This document shows, piece after piece, positions 51,231 through 63,660 of a stretch of DNA of 64,000 nt. Every line of letters starts with the position of its first letter. Within the stretch, counting starts at the first letter, position 1. Source of the DNA: Epiperipatus broadwayi (Eukaryota > Onychophora > Udeonychophora > Euonychophora > Peripatidae); the NCBI GenBank assembly GCA_028023455.1, contig JAQFVV010000229.1:1300501-1364500 (forward strand), read 5' to 3'. The notes beneath the pieces were generated by a model that was not told the origin of the DNA, searched no databases, and saw nothing but the letters and a program-made list of their open reading frames with translations. Position numbers and translations under genes: made by a program.

Positions 51231-51365
51231 AATTTAGTGCAATGGTAGTGTGTGAGATTCCAAAATGTAAGATCCTTAAGTTGTTTCCAGTTATGGCACT
51301 TCCAGCATTCAAACATTTTATGAACTCCCAAGAAATAAGGTCATTTGATAATTTATATATTTTGT
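51231..51365. repeat. Dispersed repeat related to 63662-64000
   Basis: cattcaaacattttatgaac-ttcccaag-aataa and following ...tttgataatt resemble both halves of the repeat at the end of the window (tgaacttccaagcaataaaa). Type unknown. Confidence 0.5.
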
Positions 51366-51741
51366 TTATATATTTATGCCTCTGTTCTTCCATATAAACA
51401 CCAGTTTTGTAAATACCTTCAATGTCAGCAATAATTTTTGTTTTTGTCTCTGCAAGACATTTTCCATCTTGATTTGTTTAAAGTCCAAATAGATTATTTT
51501 GAAACCTGTCCCAAATGAATATCCTCTATTGTTATTTTTACTATTTCTTTGGCTCATTACAATACAGTTGATCAATGAAATTACAATAAAAATAAGTAAA
51601 TATCCCAATAGCATAAATAGATCAATTAGTAAACTAAGACAGAGAATTTGATTGTTTCCAGTGAGATAGAGAATCTATCTATACATTGGAAATCCATTTG
51701 AGATGGTATTTAAATAACTTCAGACAACTGTCAGATATCAG

Positions 51742-51802
51742 AGGGTAAGGTGCTCATCCATTATTTGATAAAACACAATGAGACATGTTTGAGCCTGAGC
51801 AG
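51742..51802 (+). repeat. tRNA-derived SINE head (weak candidate)
   Basis: gtaaggtgctcatcca resembles an A box and gtttgagcctgagc a degenerate B box with about 27 bases between them. No cloverleaf. Confidence 0.28.
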
Positions 51803-52549
51803 AGATCGTCTGACTACTGGCAATCATTTTTTATAATTAGGTTCAAAAGAAACATACTATAAAACTTTAGGTTAATCATTATTAAGACAGTACCAATCAT
51901 GGGGCATAATATAAAAATAATTATTAATATTTGTTGTATGCACATGTATAGGTTTTAAAATAACTAAAAAAAATTAATTATATGACTAAAGTAATTGGAT
52001 TATTATATCATTTCTAATCATCAACAATGTTTAGGATTATCTGGTTCCATGACTGTACTAGCAACCATAAAATGTATGCATAAAGTGAGTGGAGTTTAAA
52101 GGTGACTTTTAATATCTTAGCACCATCTAAATAATTCTAAAGATAATTATATAAATGCCAATTTACTGTTAGTCCAAAGCTAATTTGGAATAGCAATCAA
52201 TACTGTAAGACACATGTAGCCAAGAGCAAAGACATAAATATAAAAAATCTATTTTAGTATTAAATAACATTACTGGAATAATTTAAAATAATGATTGATA
52301 AATTTATTGATCAATAAGTAATAAACAAAGAAAAAATGAAAGATCTGATATTTTTCATTATAAATAATCATCCTGAATTTGATTATTTGCAAATATCAAA
52401 AAATACTTTCATAGATTAAAAAAATTAATAATAAATGATTTAATATGTTTTAAACTATATTGTAAAGAAATATATAATTTATAATGAGGCCTTAAATAAA
52501 CACATACTGTAGATGCTCATGTGTAAATGGGATAATACAAAGTGTTTCA

Positions 52550-52762
<213 letters not shown>

Positions 52763-53448
52763 ATTACTGTATCATTATTATTATTATTTTCATTAATTAT
52801 ATAGGCCAATATTATTCTATTTTAATAACTTTCCAAAACATCAGTTAGTATTATTTTATTTTTTCTTTTGTTTTATTTTTAGATGCTTTTATTGATTTTG
52901 GAAAATCTGTTTATTTGTTAACTTTTGATCTTTTTTAAGTTAGAATGAAATTTTAAAATTGAGGTTTAATATATTTACATTTAATAGAATTTAATGAAAA
53001 TTGATATGTAACTAAGTTATATCATCCTAATCCATGTGAAACAATTAACTTTTCAATACGTCAACTAGTTTGTTAGATATGGAAGAGAGGGTGGGAAAAA
53101 TATGAAAAATATTCAGTAATTTCAAGTATTGCACTTAACAATTATTCTTAGAATTTTCATTTGTTTTAAATAATGGTTGCAAGAGGACAGTTTAATTTTT
53201 TTTTTCTTTCAATTTAATAACAATTTAAAACCATTTCACACTATATTTAGCATGTATACATAATTATATACATATAATAAATCAGTAACTACATTTTCTA
53301 TTTAAAAGTGTTTCTATTTTTATTTTAAAACAGTTGCTTTGTTGTTGTTGTTTTTTTTAAAAAGGGTAAAGTAGAAAACTTACATTATTTAAAACAATCA
53401 TCAAAAGTTTAAACAAATCATGAATTTTTTTCTTTAGTATTTATATAT

Positions 53449-54302
53449 GATCACTAGATGGAGCTTACCAATAACTCTATACAAGCTTTATTTTTATAAC
53501 TGCCAAAAGAGAAAGAATTCAAAAGCTTTATCATTGTCCCTACTTCCAGATCAATTGGTTTCGAGCTTATGGGTCACCTCAGCGGAGTGCTGGGACTCTA
53601 GAAACTAGATCTAAAATACTAACTCAAGTCAGCACTTATAAAAACATGTTTCTATCAATGTGAAAGTCTAAACTTTTCAGACACAGAAATGTCTTCAAAT
53701 CCATCTTTGCAAACCAGATAGCTATATGGGTCTGAATTCAGCTCAGTTTCACCATATAGTAATAGCCTCTGCAATATAGCATTGCAAAAGCCATCAAAGG
53801 TATACTTATAATAATTAATAAAACAAGTTATAAATTTTGTAACTTGCTTTTAAACTTGCATTTAAATGATCACTAGATGGAACTTACTAATAGCTCTAAA
53901 CAAGCTTTATTTTTATAAGTTCTGAAAGAGAAAGAATTCAAAATCTCTATCACTGTTCCTACCTCCAGACCAATTGGTCTTGAGCTTATGGCTCACCTCA
54001 GTGGATAATTGGGACTCTAGAAACTAGATCCAAAATACAAACTCAAAAGTCAGCACTTATAAAACTTATTTCTATCAATTTGAAAGCTGGAACTTTTCAG
54101 ACATGTAAATGTCTTCAAATCCAGCCTTACAAAACAGATAGCTATATGGGTTTGAATTTAGCTCAGTTTTACCATATAGTAATAGCCTCTGTAATATAGC
54201 TCACAAAAGCCTTCAAAGGTACATTTATAATAATTAATAAAACAAGTTATAAATTTCATAACTTGCTTTTAAGCTTGCATTTAAATGATCACTAGATGGA
54301 GA
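53449..54302. repeat. Tandem duplication of a 419-base unit
   Basis: Two units (53449-53867 and 53868-54286), each starting gatcactagatgg, with the first about 16 bases of a third unit at 54287. The units differ by scattered substitutions and one- to several-base indels that cancel in length. The block gagcttatggctcacctcag ... ctctagaaactagatc recalls part of palindromic element B (agcttatggctttcatca), so it may derive from a related element. Confidence 0.93.
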
Positions 54303-56282
54303 AACATCTAATGATTTACATATCCTATAAGTATGATATTAATTTAAAGCAAAATTGTATGTATTAACTATATTAGAGTATTTGGCACAATATTGAATTT
54401 TTAAAAATTGGTTTGAGACACAATTTTCACAATAACTTCAGTTTTAATAATGTTAAAGCAAAATGCTATATGTTGACAGAAAATAAAAAAACTAAGAAAA
54501 ACAATAAGACTAAGATAAATAATGATTACCATTAAAAAAAATAAGAAAAAAAATAAATTCAACATCTGAAAAAATTATTACTGTATTGTTTGTCCATAAT
54601 TTCTAATTTATCATTAACTAAGTTTAAAATTGTATCTTCATTTATAATTTTTTTGTATTATTCACAAAATTCCCATTCAAACCATATATAACAATTTTAT
54701 CTGAAATAATCTATAACTTCAGAACTTAAAAAAGTATTAACATAAGAATTCTTCATTTTTATCTTCTTTTTTTCATATATCAAATACTTTAAATGGGAAG
54801 CATCTATAAGAAAAAGATTCATCCTAATAAAAGATACAAAATAAATCATTTTCAAAAGGTGGATATGCATTTGTCATCATAGCAATTGGCTTCTTGTCTA
54901 TCCAAAACTAGAAGTTGAAGACTACTGTCTATATCAATGTCAAAATGAGTTTCCTCTCTTCATTTATTTTTGTGTACACCAGTGATGCTATCATGTTATA
55001 TTTATTATCCCACAGAGATATAATTTATTTGTATATAGCTCGTTTGCTAGCTATAAACTTGAAAATAATGTGATGCAAGGTGTGGCAAAACTATTAACTC
55101 CACAGCATGAGTACCAAAGCATAGGCAAGAATCAGAATGTGATTCATTGCCTGCATACAATTCTATGTGGTATACTTAACCATTGTGGCATCACCACATA
55201 CACCACTAAAACCTCTCTTTATTGGTTTTAAGAGTATATATTTTTACTTGGTACTATGCCCAATAAATTTTGTGATTGCTTTATCAATTGCAACCTTTCT
55301 GTACATCTGATAATCAGTTTTAAAATTTACATTGCACTGCTCTATAATACCTTAATTTTATATATATAAATCATTACTTGTTATACAAACACAGACATGC
55401 AAGTACAAACACAAACACAATTAATACAAATATTAACACACTAATAAATTATTAAACCTTTTAAGAAGAATCATTATATCTATAAAATAAGATTGCCTCA
55501 AACTTGGACCAGAGCCCTAAAATTACATTGTACATAAATCACTACTCTTATTTTATTTGAATTTGAATAAAGTATAATTTATATACTACACAGACACACT
55601 AATACAAATGCAAACACATTAATAATTTATATATTTATCAAATAATAATAAAAATTAAAATAATAATATTCAAATAATAAAAAAAGTAAAATTGAATATT
55701 TACATTATGTTTATTTTCAGAATGAAGGTCTTGTAATTATAAATCAAGGCATGTTAAATCAATTTTATTAAGGAGTCTAGCTGATGCCAAAATTGTGCCT
55801 TTGTCTTCTTCATGTAATCCAGTAAACTGAGCAGAAAAGGAAAATTAATGAATTTATTAATAAAAATATTAATAAAAGTCAAAATTTTGTCCAATCTTAA
55901 CATGTCATGCACCATTTGAAAAACTAACTCAAACTACAGAGAATATCATATTTCTATATATGTTATTCTTATGGTTTTTCCACAATTTTAAAAAGAAGAC
56001 AAAAGAAATTTTAATTTCAATGAATCAGTGGCAGTGATACTTACAACTTTAAACTCCTTAAGTGAAGTTCATTTACAATATATACACATGTATTATTATG
56101 TGCACATACTAAATATGATATATTACTTAAGAGGTATATATTTTAACTTATAGCAGAAATATCTAGTGATATATATATATATATATCAACTATAAGTATC
56201 TAGTCACTTTAAAGTATAATATAGTTTTACATTTTCATTTACTGAACCAATATTAAAAACTTAAAATAATAGAAATAAAAAG
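54303..56282. other. Intron, no clear feature
   Basis: AT-rich DNA. A stretch at 55010-55350 is a little less AT-rich, with no recognised coding potential. A (TA)n run lies near 56168-56186. Confidence 0.5.
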
Positions 56283-56551
56283 GTTTTTTTTATTAAATGC
56301 TTTTACTTGCCAAAAAGAAATAAAATAATTGTTTCTTCAACCACAATTGGAGTTTTTAGATTTGACTTGAAATAAAAGAATGAGGACTCCAGAAATTAAT
56401 TAAGTCAATCCCTGCTTTTTATATCAAGTAATTGACTTGTTTAATTTCTGTATCCCCTTCCCATGCTTTTATTTCAAGTTAAATCTAAAACTCCAATTGT
56501 GATTGAAGAAACAAATATTTTATTTCTTTTTACTGCACAATCAATAAAAAA
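56283..56551. mobile_element. Palindromic MITE-like element C
   Basis: Two arms of about 115-120 bases (aaaaagaaataaaata, gtttcttcaaccacaattgg, cttgaaataaaag and complements) around a centre near 56415-56425. No coding capacity. Confidence 0.8.
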
Positions 56552-57880
56552 CATTGAATATAAAAATAATTTTTATTTATTATTTATTGAATATATTTGC
56601 TCCCCAAACTCATGATTTATAAAACATATTTTGCCCAGGAAAAAAATTTTTTTTATTAAATAAATAATATGATTACACATACATGAATATTGTAATATAA
56701 AAATAAAATATTTCAATTATTAATTTTAATTATCTTTACAGTACAAACCATATTATTATTACCATTATTTTAGTGCTCTTTAAACATTTTAGGATACCAT
56801 ATATTATTTAACTTCTTTGAAAAGTTGCTTCTAAATTTTGTTTTGCTTTAGCTTTTGTTCATACTACTTGCAATCTTTACTAAAGTTTTTCTAAATTAAT
56901 TTCCATTGTTAACTAATTTCTTAGGAAACTGCTTTAATTTTTTAAAAAGTTGTTTATCTTCAAATATTATAATGAATTTACTTTTTTAACAACAAATTGA
57001 AGTAAAATAACTGTAGTAAAATTGATTTTTTCTTCATTCTTTATCACTACACTCCACTAATATGCATAGAATATAAATTTTTTTCAATAGTTGACTTTTT
57101 TCATCTGTGCTTCCATGAGTATGTAAACAATGTCTTGTGCGTGGACAGTATATAGATATAAACTAGATTTTTTTTGTATACATAAATAACATAAATATAA
57201 CATATAGCACTAAAGTCTTTCAAGATTAGGCTGGCTTTTTGAAGAGATTACCAGTATAACATTTTTGTTATCAGATAAATAAGATAATTTCTGGTGCTAT
57301 TCTACTCAATTCAACAACAATGGGCTATGATACATCACAAAGAAGCCAATATGCTTTACTTCTTTGGAAATTCAAAGTCAATCAATATAGGAACCAGCTG
57401 TAACTCTCTTTCATTTAAAGCTATTTATTCTACAATAAGCCAATCACTAAAATGAAGGCACTATTTATTATAGATATAATAGAATTTATAAACAGGGAAA
57501 TACATAACACTTTTCTTTCTTAATTAATTAAAAAAACAAGTTTATAATTAAAATTACAATTGTTTTGTTTTTTTAATTTAATTCATCAAAATTTTAAAAA
57601 AATTTCAATAAAAAAATTATTCTTAAAAATGTGCAGTACTTCAAAAATGTCAAGAAAATATTATTACTTAATCATCAATATGTAAATCAATCAATATTTT
57701 AGGCATTCCAGACTTTATTTTAAATAAATATTTATAAATTTTATCTGTGTTCTTCTTTACTTTTCTTTTTAAAATTTAAATATGTATGCATGTGCATTTA
57801 AAGTTTTACATATACTGTTAAATGCCATGAAACCAATTTATTTCATTATATACATATAATATTTAAATATATATGTGGGA
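56552..57880. other. Intron, no feature seen
   Basis: AT-rich DNA without recognised elements. Confidence 0.55.
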
Positions 57881-58035
57881 GATGATGGTCTAAACCAACT
57901 TATGAGTACTGGTTCAGCAAGAAATACATATATTGGAGATCATTTATCTTTTCCGCATATATGTGGACATGTATATCAGTTTTATAAGATAGAGTGATGA
58001 CTAAAGGATGCTTAATGGTTCAAATCCCTTCTAAT
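57881..58035 (+). repeat. Fragment related to foldback A, followed by a B-box-bearing segment
   Basis: gagtactggttcagcaagaa and tggagatcattta match the right arm of the foldback element at 12655. It is followed at 58015-58031 by cttaatggttcaaatccc, a good Pol III B box, about 27 bases after a loose A-box-like tagagtgatgacta. The composite directly precedes palindromic element B copy 3. Confidence 0.5.
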
Positions 58036-58111
58036 TATATATATAGGTATGTATAAAAACCATGCATAATATCACGTGATCACCATTTCTTGTGCTTTAT
58101 TATAATTGTTA

Positions 58112-58547
58112 TTAAAACAGACAAAACTCTCCATACGGTAGTGCCACTTAGTGCAAGTCAAAGTAATCAATGGATCCCAGGAGGCTTGGGCATAAAATCC
58201 TTATCTAGTGCCTACTCATCCAATATCCCCAGACTAGTTTCTCACTTGTGGCTTTCATCAGTGAGGAACCTTGGATTATTGTGTTTTCAATTTTATTCTC
58301 ATACTTTTGTAGTTATGTAGAGATAAAAGGTGGCTCCTGGAGGGTTGCATTAGATCCTAAGATGTAGGTGCAGTACTCCCAGATCCAATACTCTTCACTG
58401 ATGAAAGCCACAAGCTAGAAACTATTCTGGGGATATTGGATGAGTAGACACTAGATAGGGATTTTATGCACAAGCCTTCTGTCATCCATTGATTATTCTC
58501 GCTTGCACTGAGTGGCACTACTGTATGGAGAGTTTTGCCTGTTTTAA
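58112..58547. mobile_element. Palindromic MITE-like element B, copy 3
   Basis: About 436 bases between ttaaaacagacaaaactctc and its complement. The arms meet near 58325. It lacks the central segment seen in copy 1 (about 14380-14530). Similarity to copy 1 continues about 40 bases to the left of the inverted repeat (atcacgtgatcaccat against ttcacatgatcaccat), so the true element boundary may be wider on that side. Confidence 0.82.
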
Positions 58548-60060
58548 ATATACATAATAAATTAATAAACTATATAACAATTATCATTAAATATTAAATT
58601 ATCTGTACAAAAATGGTTTTAATAACTTCAATATAATCTTTTTTAAAGTGTATATAATATTAAAATATTCTTCCTAACACATTATTTTATGTCACATTCG
58701 ATGTCTTGTGAATTTGCATTTTAGCTTCTTATCAGCTGAATAAATCATTTCCCTATTAATAAAAATAGCTTTTTTTTTCATCCTCATCCTATTTTTTTCT
58801 GTGAAAAATCTTTATCTTATCCAAATTAAACACTAACTCTCTTTTATATTTTAATTCATAGTCATTAAATATTGAAGATGTTTGGTCATATATTATGTAT
58901 TATATATTTTATATTATATATTATATATTTTGTAATATATAATAACCAACAAACACAGTTTTATATATTGTTATTTTTTTTGTTCTTTACTAATTCTGTT
59001 TTAGTATCATTAATTTATCTATTTGTATTGTATAGTATTATATATCCAACATTATAATGGTCAGGCCAAATATCTTTTATATCTTTTTACTATTGCCTTT
59101 TGTATTGTATGGTACTGAAAATTTATGTTTATTTTTATTATTAATATTTCTTGAAATTCTTCTAAAAATTTTAATAGTTGTTCTAATGTAGTTAATATCA
59201 TCGATACTATTGATAACATTTCATAAGTTATTTTTTTCATTTATATACATATATAATTTCGCATTTCTATATAGAAATATCTTAAGATTGTAATCAAGGT
59301 GTTCATCTTATCTACATAAAATTATAATTGAATAGTTTTTGGCCTTATTTATAATTAACTACAATATTTTTATTTATAGACTTTAATGCAATTGTTATAA
59401 ATTTTTCATAAAGACATATGACAGTAGATAATATTCACATGAGTGAACTGCCTACATTATGTTTATCCTAGTGTCTAATTGCAACACGTAACTGACCAAA
59501 TAAATACGTCAACATACATAATTGATTATAATAAAATTCAAAGACTGATTGATAGTTTAGCTTGTATCTCAGATGTGCATTAAACGGAATTGTTTTCCCT
59601 AGATGAATAGATTCAGAAAAAAATTAATTGTATGCATAGTTAAGAATTAAATTCATTTTTATCAATTGTTAAATATTGGGTGGTTAAGGGGATAGGAATT
59701 TTTATTCAATGGCATTGTTTTGCCATATTAATAAACTTTTTTTTGTAGTTAAAATTATTTGCCTCGCCTCCTTTATCAAAGAAGAGAGACATCAAGATGT
59801 ATAAATGCTTCTTCCATCGTAACTTCGTAATGAGCAGATTAAGCAGCTTATCGTTATCTTCTGGTATAAAAAGGTTTCTGAATATGCCATTTAATCTATA
59901 CACTGAGATAAATTTGTTTTTTAATATATAATAAAAATTTATAGTCTATATAAACTTGAAAGAAATATGCTTATAAATTAATAAAAAGAGATGTTTCCCA
60001 AAAAGTGTTTTTTTTTTTTTTTTTCAAAGAGAAAAATAACACTAGATTATCTCTTTCTAT
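58548..60060. other. Intron, no feature seen
   Basis: AT-rich DNA with TA-rich runs near 58900-58940. Open frames at 58872 and 59706 carry no recognised motif. Confidence 0.5.
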
Positions 60061-60067
60061 ACGCTAA

Positions 60068-60112
60068 TATAATGACTGGTTAGCACATCATTCCACCAAT
60101 TCAAATCCAATG
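60068..60112 (+). repeat. tRNA-derived SINE head (candidate)
   Basis: tgactggttagcacatcatt resembles an A box and ccaattcaaatcc a B box with short spacing. The spacing is too short for a tRNA. Confidence 0.35.
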
Positions 60113-60547
60113 AAAGTTGACATTTTTCGAGAAAGTTGGACTTATATATATATATATATAAGTTTTAGATGTTTTTTTTTTTCAGATAGCTGGCCTATAA
60201 CTAGCCATTTACTGGACAATAAGAGAGTATCCAATCTTTTTTTTTTTTTTCAAAATGTTCATCACTTAGTGATTTGTCCAGGCTTATATATAATGTATTG
60301 TTCCTATTCTGAAAATTTGAAGATTTCTCTACCCTGAAATGGACTAAATTAAAGACTTTTTTACTTTATCTATATATAATAATACTTTCTGTTTGTTCTT
60401 CAGACTAATATCGATTCTTTCATGTTTTTGAAGAAATTGAAATGAGTTTATGCCTATAATTTTTTTCTACGATAAAAATTAAGTTTATACCCATAATTTA
60501 TATCTAATGTTACCAAATATGTGTAAAGAGATGTACTCCATATATAG

Positions 60548-60620
60548 CAAGTCTCTTAGTGTAATAGTAATGCATTCATTTATCATGTTTAAATTCTTAA
60601 TTCAAATCCGGACCAATAAA
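60548..60620 (+). repeat. tRNA-derived SINE head (candidate)
   Basis: cttagtgtaatagtaatgc (A-box-like) is followed after about 25 bases by aattcaaatccggacc (B box). No paired acceptor stem, so a SINE remnant is more likely than a tRNA gene. Confidence 0.42.
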
Positions 60621-61015
60621 ACTTGTGGGGGAAGGGTTCAGATTCCAATTAGCTTACAAATTTTTTAAGCAGCCAATCAATATCGATCATTGAATAGCCA
60701 CCTAGACATTCTTAATTAGGATATAAATAAGAAATTAAAAATCACTTGTATCAGTTTATACAGCAATTAATCAACCTGGAAATAATGTTTTTTCGTTGTT
60801 ATGATGCATGTCCTACAGTGAGATATATATATATATATATAAGGCAAACTATTACTTGTGATTTTTTTCTTGATCTTAATGTCCATTTTTCCAGGATTGT
60901 TTTAGTGAAAGTCAACAAATTTATTCAGTAGCAGATTATTTTCTATATATATATATCAGTTGGAAATGTAGTTATTATCATTTTATTGTTTGTATACTTT
61001 TAATTTGTCTTGCAG

Positions 61016-61123
61016 ATCTTCGTAGTTTATGTTCTGAAAATAATTATCGAATAATTCACACTGAATCAACTTACGAAGAAGAGGAGTTTTATTTTCAATA
61101 CTATCTAAAAAAATCAATCGTCG
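61016..61123 (+). other. Exon-like segment between cyclase exons (candidate poison exon or decoy)
   Basis: A strong acceptor (tttgtcttgcag) and a plausible donor (cg|gtaatg) bound 108 bases, about 120 bases upstream of the signalling-helix exon. One frame is open through it (beginning LRSLCSENNYR and containing TYEEEEFYF). That frame needs a phase-1 junction, while the cyclase exon ending at 50270 leaves two bases. Spliced into the cyclase mRNA it would read lysine-serine-serine-stop. It may therefore be a regulated stop-containing exon, part of another transcript, or chance. No known domain was recognised. Confidence 0.35.
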
Positions 61124-61245
61124 GTAATGAAAACAATTGCTAATCCAAATAAGTTATTATTATTTCGTGATTTTGAGGCCACTCTATACAATAACAATAA
61201 CTCATTATAGTAATTTTTTACTATTATCTTTTTTTTTTTTTGTAG

Positions 61246-61395
61246 AGGCATCGATTCTGGGAACATATTGGATAATTTGCTGAAGCGAATGGAGGAATAC
61301 GCAAATAATTTGGAAAGGTTAGTCGAAGAAAAAACAAATGACTTTTTGGAAGAGAAACGAAAATCTGAAGAGCTCCTATTCCAAGTATTACCAAA
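61246..61395 (+). CDS. Receptor guanylate cyclase, dimerisation (signalling) helix exon
   Basis: A 150-base exon follows a polypyrimidine tract ending tgtag and ends before gtaaaa. It enters and leaves in phase 2. It encodes [19 protein letters not shown], then LVEEKT and [17 protein letters not shown]. This is the coiled-coil linker that joins the kinase-homology domain to the cyclase catalytic domain and holds receptor-cyclase dimers together. The N-I-L-D-N-L-L and E-E-K-R-K-x-E-x-L-L motifs are strongly conserved across metazoan membrane guanylate cyclases. The catalytic domain should begin in the next exon, which is not visible before 64000, so the gene is open at both ends of the window. 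Confidence 0.95.
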
Positions 61396-63660
61396 GTAAA
61401 ATAACGTTTAAAATGCTTGATTTTTTTATTGCTTATTGTTGTTGCTGCTGTTGTTGTTGTTTTTTTTGCTTTATTTTTGAATCTTTGTATTAGTTTAGTG
61501 TAACATTGTAGTATTGTAGAAACACATTTGTCCCTTTACGCCTATGAACTATGGTTTGAATTTGGGCTGGATATAATTTGAAAGTTGTTTCAGTTTGTAA
61601 TCAGTCTTAGATTTTTTTATATAGCTAAATCTATATTGATCAGTAAATAGATGTTAGCTATTTTTAGCTACAGGACAAAATAAAGATTAAAAAATTGCTT
61701 AAACCCTCAACGCCAGGTAATTGCCAAAACTGGTAAATAGTGCCTTTTCTTCACTGCTACTCTAATGGAAGCTGCTGAAGAGATCTTTCCTATGCAATGG
61801 GCTATTTCAAAGTTATTTTGCTTTTAGTTACGGTATTTATTAGCTTTTTATTTTTACTTAATACATAAATTTATTTTTTTATAAAGCATTTTTTTTTGTA
61901 AATAATTCCAATCTCAATGTTAAATACTATTTAATTTGTAGTTGTTGTTGTCATTTATTTTCTGTCATCTTGTTTTATTTATCCTTTTAATATCAGCTGA
62001 ACACTTCTATTATCCCAAATGGCGTATAGTTTCTAAAATCTGAACTGGTAATTCTTCGGGAAAATATTTTATAATTTTTTTTTTCTTAGTTATTACAGAA
62101 AAACTTTTTAAATTTTGTAATAACAATCTCATAATATAGTGACTAATAAATTTGTTTCTATGCCTAAAACTTGAGATCAAATCTGAAATATAAATTGAGG
62201 ATTTTTTTTTATTTGAGGTTCTTCTTTTCCAAAAATACCGCCATTATGGCCAATTCACTATTAGTTAATCTATCTATCTAATATTGATCTGTTATTGGTA
62301 ATGATTATAATAATTAAAAAAAACTGTAATGTGAAATAAAAATTGTATACAATATGAAGTTAATTTTATAGCTTTAAAAATTCTTTTTGTAAATTTGAAA
62401 CATTACGGGAAAATTGTTTATAAATAATAGCTTATTAATTTGTTCATATGAATATACTGTCTATTATAAATGCTGCGATATACTTTAGCTACTCATAAAT
62501 ACATACTTAATTATACTTTTTTATATTTTAAAGGCTAAAAAAGAAAAAAAAAGGATTTTAACATAGAAATAATATATACCATATAAAAGTATGCATATAT
62601 GATAGCAACATTATATTAAGTAATTAAAACAAACTACAGTATCGACAGAAGAAATTCCAAGTACATTTTCGAAGTAAATGTACATCCAATAAATCGCATG
62701 TTAATGTTTATTTTAAGTTTTACATTTATCATCAGTCTTTTTTAAATATCTATTTCAACTATTTGTAAAAAGAATGACACTAATTAATATAAGTTAAAAT
62801 AATTTGCTTAATAAATGGCTCACTGCAGGGGAAAGGTCTTTCCAAAAGCCCATCAAGAATGAGCGCGAGAGGTTTGCAGTCTCTCAATTTAATTTCAAAA
62901 AAGAACAGTAAAAGCGAAAGCAGCATTCATCATGTTTATTAATTTCTAGGTAGCGGAGATTTAAGCAGTTTTCTATTCTTGTTTTACTGCCAGCTAAAAG
63001 TAGTTGGATGCCAATTTATTAACCAGTGTTGAATGGCCACGGATTTGAGTGAAAAACAAAGAAAAATAAATAATCAAAAACATTATCCACATAATTATAT
63101 AAAAGTCAAATAAATCATTCTTATTTTATAAAATATACAGCCAAAACACCTGTAGAAATAATAATATATATAATGAGCATATTAAAGTATGCAATTCTGT
63201 TTGCACATACATTCAAAACAACTTACTTCATATCTTATATATAACTGCATATATTTAATATTAACAAATCATTCAGAAAAATATTTTATTTTAAATAATA
63301 ATTACCAGTGTTAGTTTATGTTCGAATCAATAGCCAAATTTCTCTTTGACAGTACAGATGGCAGGAAAAAAAATACTATTTCACACAGTCCACAATCAAC
63401 TTAAGTAGGTTCTCTACAATCTTATAAAATACAACTATGATATTCGAAATAGTTACCTGTCAACAAGAATTATAGTAATAATAATAATACCTCACAATAG
63501 GTTTTTAGCAGCAAAAACTAGCCTAAATCTTTCACGGCAATTATTTATAACTGTATAATATTTATAACTACAAAATGTCCATTCTTTAACTGGATATACA
63601 CAACAATGACATCACTTATATGATTATCTTTGAAAGTATTTCTTCTGCTAGCAGAACTTG
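61396..63660. other. Intron after the signalling-helix exon
   Basis: Contains a short GTT/GCT run (61436-61460). No cyclase catalytic-domain exon could be found; none of the expected motifs (for example the IYFSDIVGF type) appears before the window ends. Confidence 0.6.

Larger units (their letters stand above)
50271..52549. other. Intron, first part between C-lobe and signalling-helix exons
   Basis: Outside the LINE fragment and SINE-like repeats listed, AT-rich DNA with short GTT runs (50430-50460). No gene recognised. Confidence 0.5.

Noticed and set aside
58090-58320. 76-codon open frame as a protein gene
   Set aside because: It lies across the left arm of palindromic element B, and the same sequence is non-coding in the other copies.
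61016-61123. Constitutive sixth cyclase exon
   Set aside because: Its phase is incompatible with both neighbours, and the exons at 50102 and 61246 join perfectly without it.
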